In this document: positions 6,671-10,696 of the stretch, in pieces
How the letters are laid out: the number at the start of each line of letters is the position of its first letter
Position numbering within the stretch: position 1 is the first letter of the stretch
NCBI GenBank assembly: GCA_937898165.1
Contig: CALDKO010000067.1
Span: 1 to 10,696, forward strand
Origin: an uncultured bacterium
GTDB taxonomy: Bacteria; Patescibacteriota; Minisyncoccia; Phycocordibacterales; UBA1006
Length of the DNA stretch: 10,696 nucleotides
Reading direction: 5' to 3'
Notes under the pieces: model-generated
What the model saw: only the letters and a program-made list of their open reading frames with translations
Database searches by the model: none
Told to the model about the DNA's origin: nothing
Program-made: the position numbers and the translations under genes

Positions 6671-8332
6671 ATGAAATCAGACCTAGAATTATTAGTGCCA
6701 AGTTTAAAAGATGTATTTTTGGGTGATATTGAAACATCAGGGGAATCTTTGGAAAAGTATTCCAGAGATGCCAGTATGTTCAAAATTATCCCACAGATGG
6801 TTGTATTTCCAAAAAATTCTGTAGATATTCAGAAGTTGGTGAAATGGGTACATGAACAAAATGAAAATCGTGAGAATAAGTTACATCTAACAGTACGATC
6901 AGCAGGAACCTGTATGGCAGGTGGTGCTATTAATGATTCAATTATCATTGATGTAACTAAATATATGCACAATGTTATATCTGTTACACCAGAATATGCT
7001 ATTGTTCAGCCTGGATGTTATTACCGAGATTTTGAACCAAAGACGCTCGAGCAAAATGTAATTTTCCCGTCATATACTGCATCACGCGAATTGTGCGCAT
7101 TGGGAGGAATGTATGGAAATAACTGTGCAGGTGAAAAAACATTAAAGTATGGAAAATTCAATGAATATATTTTGTCATCAAAAGTTATTTTTACTGATGG
7201 AAATGAATATGCTATAGAACCGTTAAATCGACCGCAGTTGGAAGAGAAACTGAAATCAAAAACATTCGAAGGCGAAGTGTATCGATCAGTATGGGAATTG
7301 ATTCAAAATAATGGAGCCGAGATTATCAGTGCAAAACCGGTCGTTTCAAAGAACTCTGCCGGTTATGCAATTTGGAATGTATGGAATGCAAAAACACAGA
7401 TATTTGATTTGAATCAATTATTGGTTGGTTCACAGGGAACGCTTGGTATTGTGACTGAAATGAAAATCAGATTAGTACCGGTTGAACCTGTGACGGCTAT
7501 GATGGTGACATTTTTGCCAGATCTGAAACACTTGGGAGATTTGGTAAATATCTGTAAAACAGTAAATCCAACATCAATTGAATCGTTTGATGATTACAGT
7601 CTGACATTTGCGTTTAAATTTTTTACTGATTTTGTAAAGCAATTAGGGTTGTTTGGTGGTGCACGGTTAGGGTTGCGATTTATTCCTGAGGCATTCATGA
7701 TGATGCGAACCGGTCTTCCAAAGCTAATCCTGATGACAGAAGTTACTGGAAATAATCAGGAAGAATTACTTGCACAGTTGTATACTCTTGAAAAACAGGT
7801 AAAAACCACGTTTGGATATCGATCACGTGTAATGAAACATAATGAAGCAGAAAAGTATTGGAAGATCCGACGTGAGAGTTTTAGTTTATTACGAAAACAT
7901 GTAAAAGGATTACACACAGCACCATTCATTGATGATGTGGTAGTTCCTACGGAACACCTATCAGAATTCCTTCCAAAGATTCAAAGTATTTTAGATCGTG
8001 AAAAATTTATATATACCATTGCTGGGCATGCTGGAAATGGAAACTTCCACATTATTCCATTGTTAGATTTCAAAAAAGAGGGAATTGCAGATCAGGTAAC
8101 ACGACTGTCTGATGAGGTATATGATGTTATTGCAAGTTACCATGGCTCAATCACAGGGGAACATAATGACGGAATTGTACGAACTCCATATCTCGGGAAA
8201 CAATTCGATGCAGGAATATTAAAATTATTTAGCGCAACAAAAAAAATATTTGATAAGCAAAATATATTAAATCCAAATAAAAAAGTAAACGGAAGTATTG
8301 AAATGATTCAGAAATATCTGATCAAGGAATAA
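6671..8332 (+). CDS. FAD-binding oxidoreductase, GlcD / D-2-hydroxyacid dehydrogenase type
   Basis: 553 aa. Members of this family (VAO/PCMH flavoproteins) oxidise 2-hydroxyacids such as glycolate, D-lactate or D-2-hydroxyglutarate. The N-terminal FAD-binding domain shows the pyrophosphate loop VRSAGTCMAGGA (75-86), GGMYGNNCAGE (145-155) and LVGSQGTLGIVTE (251-263). The C-terminal FAD-oxidase domain shows GHAGNGNFH (452-460; usually GHxGDGNxH) and GEHNDG (496-501; often GEHGxG), the His-bearing substrate motifs, then the usual FDKQNILNPNK ending. No Fe-S cluster domain is fused and no GlcE/GlcF-like partner is next to it, so the electron acceptor is unknown. The substrate cannot be assigned from sequence. 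It has its own promoter and a terminator just after the stop. Confidence 0.92.
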   Translation: MKSDLELLVPSLKDVFLGDIETSGESLEKYSRDASMFKIIPQMVVFPKNSVDIQKLVKWVHEQNENRENKLHLTVRSAGTCMAGGAINDSIIIDVTKYMHNVISVTPEYAIVQPGCYYRDFEPKTLEQNVIFPSYTASRELCALGGMYGNNCAGEKTLKYGKFNEYILSSKVIFTDGNEYAIEPLNRPQLEEKLKSKTFEGEVYRSVWELIQNNGAEIISAKPVVSKNSAGYAIWNVWNAKTQIFDLNQLLVGSQGTLGIVTEMKIRLVPVEPVTAMMVTFLPDLKHLGDLVNICKTVNPTSIESFDDYSLTFAFKFFTDFVKQLGLFGGARLGLRFIPEAFMMMRTGLPKLILMTEVTGNNQEELLAQLYTLEKQVKTTFGYRSRVMKHNEAEKYWKIRRESFSLLRKHVKGLHTAPFIDDVVVPTEHLSEFLPKIQSILDREKFIYTIAGHAGNGNFHIIPLLDFKKEGIADQVTRLSDEVYDVIASYHGSITGEHNDGIVRTPYLGKQFDAGILKLFSATKKIFDKQNILNPNKKVNGSIEMIQKYLIKE

Positions 8333-8333
8333 T

Positions 8334-8362
8334 AAAAAAACACACATAATGTGTGTTTTTTT
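8334..8362. terminator. Bidirectional terminator between the oxidase and fmt
   Basis: A7CACACA (8334-8346) pairs perfectly with TGTGTGT7 (8350-8362) around loop TAA. It lies between the convergent stops of the oxidase and fmt, with a T run on both strands. Confidence 0.88.
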
Positions 8363-8364
8363 AT

Positions 8365-9186
8365 TTAACCTACCTGAATTTCTTTTCCTCCTTCTGGAAT
8401 GATTTTTGTTATTTTTGGTGTTCTATTAACTCTTTTCATTTCGGTAATCTTTACACGTTTTCCGTTTTCATCAAAATAATAAATTCCTGGCCAGGGTTGG
8501 TATGCTCGCCATTTTGTATACATCGTATGCGGATCATCGGATTTTGAAACCTCTCCATCTGTTTTTTTGATTTTTCCACATTTAGTAATTCCTTCTGGAT
8601 TTTGAGGAACTTTATTATTCAACCGATCATCCAAATGATTTAATGTATCTACCAGTAATTCTGAACCCAGTACTGATAATCGTCCTCGCAATTGTGGAGT
8701 TGTTTCGTCCGGATCGATATTAGTTTCAGTTTGTGCCATGATGTCACCTGCATCTAATTGGTAGACCATTGATTGAATAGTTACACCAGTGATTGTGTCG
8801 TTTGCAAGAATTGCACCTTCTGTAGGGCTGGCTCCGCGATGTCGAGGTAGTAAGGAATAGTGGATATTCAATGTTCCTTTTTCTGGTAGATTAATCAATG
8901 ATTCAGGAAGAATTTTCCCATAAGCTACAACTATGAACAACTCAGGTGATATTGATTTTAAATCCTGAATAAATTCATCAGTAATTTTTTCAGGTTGTAA
9001 AACCTTAATATCATGCAGTTGCGCCCAGACTTTTACTGGAGGTGGGGTCATATGAAGTCCTCGTCCTACAGGGCGATCTGGTCCGGTTACAATAAGTTTT
9101 GGAATATAGCCAGCAGAAAATAATACATCGAGCGTTTCAGCAGCAATCTCTGGTGTTCCAAAAAAAATGTAGTTTAGTGGTTTCAT
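8365..9186 (-). CDS. fmt: Methionyl-tRNA formyltransferase
   Basis: 273 aa from the ATG at 9186 (the in-frame TTG at 9213 lies in an inverted-repeat arm). Fmt transfers a formyl group from 10-formyl-tetrahydrofolate to initiator Met-tRNA. The start MKPLNYIFFGTPEIAA matches the family. The catalytic triad is in place: N107 and H109 in NIHYSLLP, and D145 in LDAGD, one position off E. coli numbering (N108, H110, D146). The usual Pro of NIHPSLLP is Tyr here. The C-terminal tRNA-binding domain is present (PWPGIYYFDENGKRVKI) but ends early, making the protein about 40 residues shorter than E. coli Fmt. No strong promoter is seen; TAAAAT ends 14 nt before the ATG. It may be partly cotranscribed with def, 127 nt upstream, through the structured repeat. 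Confidence 0.95.
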   Translation of the reverse strand: MKPLNYIFFGTPEIAAETLDVLFSAGYIPKLIVTGPDRPVGRGLHMTPPPVKVWAQLHDIKVLQPEKITDEFIQDLKSISPELFIVVAYGKILPESLINLPEKGTLNIHYSLLPRHRGASPTEGAILANDTITGVTIQSMVYQLDAGDIMAQTETNIDPDETTPQLRGRLSVLGSELLVDTLNHLDDRLNNKVPQNPEGITKCGKIKKTDGEVSKSDDPHTMYTKWRAYQPWPGIYYFDENGKRVKITEMKRVNRTPKITKIIPEGGKEIQVG

Positions 9187-9205
9187 AATATAATTTAAAT
9201 ATTTT

Positions 9206-9294
9206 ACAAACAATCATTTCCTTGTCCTGCGTAGAGCAAGCTACCTCACGCCTTCGGCTCCGGCAGGTACTCGAACAAGGAAATGATTGTTTGT
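9206..9294. repeat. Structured inverted-repeat element with GC-rich multi-hairpin core
   Basis: A 20-bp perfect inverted repeat (9206-9225 and 9275-9294) encloses a 49-nt core that is about 63% G+C, far above its AT-rich surroundings. Inside the core, CCTGC (9226-9230) pairs with GCAGG (9263-9267) directly on top of the outer stem on one side. Within this lie two small hairpins, GTAG-agcaag-CTAC (9231-9244) and GCC-ttc-GGC (9250-9258). The predicted shape is a multibranched stem. It fills most of the def-fmt gap. It could be a REP/MITE-like interspersed repeat, a transcription attenuator for def, or an RNA processing site. It lacks a long T run, so it is not a standard terminator. Confidence 0.75.
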
Positions 9295-9313
9295 TTTATT
9301 TTTAAAATAGTTT

Positions 9314-9898
9314 TTATATGTCTAACATTCGTTCTTCTCTCATTTTTTCTAATTCTATTTTATAATTTTCTTTTTCCTCGGCTGTCATTTCGCGAATTTC
9401 GTGCGCATGATCAATAAAGAGCACTCCGTCCAGATGATCAATTTCGTGTTGGAAAATTTGTGCCAGTAATCCTGTACCAGTCATTATGAATTCTTTTCCA
9501 GTTTCATCATATGCCTTTACTGTGACTTTGTCAGATCGTTTTGTGGTTCCATAAATAAAACGCACAGACAAACAACCTTCGCCGCGCATTGGTTTTTTTG
9601 TTTTGCTGGCTTTGATAATTTCTGGGTTGATGAACGCTTTGTCAGGTGAAATCAATTCGCCATGGTAATTATTTACGTGATCGAGTATTGACCCAGCAAC
9701 AACGAAAATTCGCACTGTGTGTCCGATCTGTGGGGCAGCAATTGCAACGCCGTCACCAGATTCAGCTAATGCTTGCTTCATTTCCATTACTATTTTCCGA
9801 GTAGAATCATTGTTAATTTCAGAAGGGGAAATAGGAGAACAAATGGTTTTTAAAACCTTGTCCGGAGTTTGGTATATGTGAATATCAGATGATTTCAT
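9314..9898 (-). CDS. def: Peptide deformylase
   Basis: 194 aa. Def removes the N-formyl group from nascent proteins and works with Fmt, encoded just downstream. All three family motifs are present: motif 1 GVAIAAPQ (50-57), motif 2 EGCLS with metal ligand C109, and motif 3 QHEIDH with ligands H151 and H155 and catalytic E152. Motif 1 differs slightly from the common GVGLAAPQ. The C-terminal tail (about 165-194) is a charged helix. The ATG at 9898 is supported by a TATACT box ending 10 nt upstream. The gene precedes fmt on the same strand, the common order of this pair in bacteria. Confidence 0.95.
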   Translation of the reverse strand: MKSSDIHIYQTPDKVLKTICSPISPSEINNDSTRKIVMEMKQALAESGDGVAIAAPQIGHTVRIFVVAGSILDHVNNYHGELISPDKAFINPEIIKASKTKKPMRGEGCLSVRFIYGTTKRSDKVTVKAYDETGKEFIMTGTGLLAQIFQHEIDHLDGVLFIDHAHEIREMTAEEKENYKIELEKMREERMLDI

Positions 9899-9908
9899 AA
9901 CTATTTGC

Positions 9909-9914
9909 AGTATA
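9909..9914 (-). promoter_or_regulatory. -10 box of the def promoter
   Basis: TATACT on the minus strand ends 10 nt before the def ATG, giving a leader of only a few bases. No good -35 hexamer or TGn extension is visible. Confidence 0.5.
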
Positions 9915-9961
9915 CCGATTTTTACCTGAAAAACCAGTAATTGAGGGGTATTTTATAAATA

Positions 9962-9990
9962 TTGACTTTAGATATTAAATATGATATAAT
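9962..9990 (+). promoter_or_regulatory. Consensus promoter driving a structured leader
   Basis: TTGACT (9962-9967), 17-nt spacer, TATAAT (9985-9990) with TGA just before it. Predicted start is near 9997. The first ORF on this transcript starts only at 10071, so a leader of about 74 nt is predicted, the longest in the window. Confidence 0.78.
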
Positions 9991-9996
9991 GCAAAA

Positions 9997-10070
9997 AAGA
10001 CTAAGAAATAAGAGAGTCTTTGAACTGTTCGAAAATTGTCTTATTTCTTAACCATTTAAATTAAAATATA
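9997..10070 (+). ncRNA. Candidate structured leader RNA with two competing hairpins
   Basis: Hairpin B has 12-bp perfect arms (10002-10013 with 10039-10050) and a nested 6-bp hairpin (10019-10024 with 10028-10033, one G-U pair). Hairpin A pairs AAAGACT (9996-10002) with AGTCTTT (10015-10021). It uses the loop of B and cannot coexist with an intact lower stem of B unless a pseudoknot forms. No T run follows, so B is not a terminator. I recognise no known riboswitch. It could be a leader controlling the 55-aa ORF, or part of a small RNA ending at the 10242-10269 terminator. Confidence 0.4.
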
Positions 10071-10238
10071 ATGACACTATTATTTTGTTCAACAAAAAAT
10101 CCTATTTTTCTAATATTATTTATTTGGTCTTTTTCATCAAGTGGGTCAAAAAAATCGGCTAATGATATACCTAAACCTCCTGTAGGTGAAAATATAAAAG
10201 ATTCTGATGAGGTTAATTCGGAAGATGAAAATAAATAA
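10071..10238 (+). CDS. Candidate 55-aa small protein with one hydrophobic segment
   Basis: ATG at 10071 to TAA at 10236. An in-frame stop at 10062-10064 fixes this as the first possible ATG. The product has a hydrophobic segment near 11-22 (PIFLILFIWSFS) and a hydrophilic acidic tail (EVNSEDENK at the end), so it could be a single-span membrane or exported peptide. There is no lipobox and no Shine-Dalgarno sequence. Support comes from context: a consensus promoter and leader upstream and an intrinsic terminator 4 nt after the stop. The opposite strand is also open (10061-10279), which weakens the case. I do not recognise a family. The whole unit may instead be a non-coding RNA. Confidence 0.4.
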   Translation: MTLLFCSTKNPIFLILFIWSFSSSGSKKSANDIPKPPVGENIKDSDEVNSEDENK

Positions 10239-10241
10239 ACC

Positions 10242-10269
10242 AAAAGCAACCCCGTAAGGTTGCTTTTTT
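10242..10269 (+). terminator. Intrinsic terminator after the 55-aa ORF
   Basis: AAAAGCAACC (10242-10251) pairs perfectly with GGTTGCTTTT (10258-10267), with the T run extending to 10269. It ends the transcript predicted to start near 9997. Confidence 0.82.
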
Positions 10270-10286
10270 GTTTTGTCATTTCGCGT

Positions 10287-10297
10287 TATACTATAAT
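10287..10297 (+). promoter_or_regulatory. -10 region upstream of the 32-aa ORF
   Basis: Overlapping TATACT (10287-10292) and TATAAT (10292-10297). TATACT ends 9 nt before the ATG at 10302, the same spacing as other leaderless starts in the window. No -35 hexamer is obvious. The AT-rich context lowers confidence. Confidence 0.4.
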
Positions 10298-10301
10298 ATA
10301 T

Positions 10302-10400
10302 ATGAATTTTGAATCGCCGAAAAAATCATCACTTGAGAATAAATCACTAAATAATAAAGAAAAAATTAAAATTGAAAAAGAAAATTTTACGAATAATTAA
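10302..10400 (+). CDS. Candidate 32-aa highly charged small protein, possibly a gene remnant
   Basis: ATG at 10302 to TAA at 10398, product starting MNFESPKKSSLENKSLNNK. It is very rich in Lys, Glu, Asn and Ser with no hydrophobic segment, so if made it would be soluble and probably disordered or helical. The start sits at leaderless spacing from a -10 box and directly follows a terminator. No GC-rich terminator follows the stop. Reading through the stop adds only eight codons, so there is no evidence of a longer gene broken by one mutation. It could be a small protein, the stub of a decayed gene, or chance. Confidence 0.3.
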   Translation: MNFESPKKSSLENKSLNNKEKIKIEKENFTNN

Positions 10401-10460
10401 TTCTTTAATAATGATATTAAGATTTGAATAATATTAATAATATCTAAGCAATCACTTTTA

Positions 10461-10696
10461 TCAACTTTCCTTAGTTATAGTCATGAAATCTTCAGATGTT
10501 ATAATTAAATTGTCTATTCCATCGAAATTCCCATTTAGTTCTAGTGCTATATTAGTTTCTTCCGTCATTATAAACCTAGTAATTTCCACATTGAATTGTA
10601 ATTCAAATTCAGCTTGAGGAAGGAGATTAGTGCATGTTGACGTACTTGGACAGCGGATTGAAGTAATTAAAGGATTGCTAATTTTAAAGTATCTGT
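10461..10696 (-). CDS. C-terminal part of an unrecognised protein (5' end outside window)
   Basis: The minus-strand frame is open from the right edge (first full codon ends at 10694) to a TGA at 10463-10461, giving 77 visible residues without a start. Residues alternate between hydrophobic and polar (for example FELQFNVEITRF and NIALELNGNF), which suggests beta strands. C15 and C21 are close enough for a disulfide, so an exported beta-rich protein is plausible. An ORF this long without stops in such AT-rich DNA is fair evidence for a gene, but no family is recognised. No clear terminator follows; the 10401-10460 stretch is AT-rich with only weak A/T pairing. Confidence 0.5.
   Translation of the reverse strand, partial: RYFKISNPLITSIRCPSTSTCTNLLPQAEFELQFNVEITRFIMTEETNIALELNGNFDGIDNLIITSEDFMTITKES

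Noticed and set aside
6432..6783. Minus-strand ORFs over the lipoprotein end and oxidase start
   Set aside because: They cross a strong terminator and the oxidase promoter and have no recognisable domain.
9187..9213. TTG start for fmt
   Set aside because: It falls in an arm of the inverted repeat; the ATG at 9186 gives the standard Fmt N-terminus.
9206..9294. tRNA gene or CRISPR repeat in the def-fmt gap
   Set aside because: There is no cloverleaf, anticodon arm or CCA end, and only a single inverted repeat unit with no repeat-spacer periodicity.
10061..10279. 72-aa minus-strand ORF with a hydrophobic stretch
   Set aside because: It runs through the plus-strand terminator and the structured leader side has a much better promoter. 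A weak TATAGT box 10 nt upstream of its ATG keeps it possible but unlikely.

Overview
The window is AT-rich and gene-dense: short intergenic gaps, almost no recognisable Shine-Dalgarno sequences, and mostly UAA stops. Gene content and style (DUF2207 next to HtpX, compact Fmt and Def, a lone FAD-linked oxidase, small exported proteins of unknown family) suggest a reduced-genome bacterium of the Patescibacteria/CPR type. This assignment is an inference; no rRNA or ribosomal protein marker is present.

Layout. Positions 1-2088 (+) hold the C-terminal part of a DUF2207 membrane protein and the membrane zinc protease HtpX. A bidirectional terminator separates them from an unrecognised exported protein on the minus strand (2131-2658). 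Positions 2735-5935 form a sugar-phosphate block: a PfkB-family kinase (-) and a transaldolase (+) diverge from a 40-bp promoter region. The transaldolase is followed by a 130-aa multispan membrane protein. A DUF2090 (LacD/IolC-type) aldolase (-) converges on that pair across a shared terminator. Positions 6046-8332 (+) encode an unrecognised lipoprotein and a GlcD-like FAD oxidase. Positions 8365-9898 (-) carry fmt and def, the enzymes that formylate initiator Met-tRNA and deformylate nascent proteins, separated by a large structured inverted repeat. From 9960 to the right edge the DNA looks accessory: a consensus promoter with a structured leader, two very small candidate ORFs, and the 3' end of an unrecognised minus-strand gene.

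Regulation. Seven ORFs have a TATAAT/TATACT box ending only 6-10 nt before the ATG, which predicts leaderless or nearly leaderless mRNAs. Four of these boxes carry a TGn extension. This pattern fixes several start codons (5935, 6671, 9898). Three transcription units instead have full TTGACA/T-N16-17-TATAAT promoters and real leaders: the exported protein, the lipoprotein and the 10071 ORF.

Best leads: the 130-aa membrane protein shows the S...H / D / HxxxH signature of the CREST transmembrane hydrolase superfamily in a much reduced frame. The 9206-9294 element is a 20-bp perfect inverted repeat enclosing a GC-rich multi-hairpin core. The 9997-10070 leader can form two competing hairpins. None of these could be tested by database search here.
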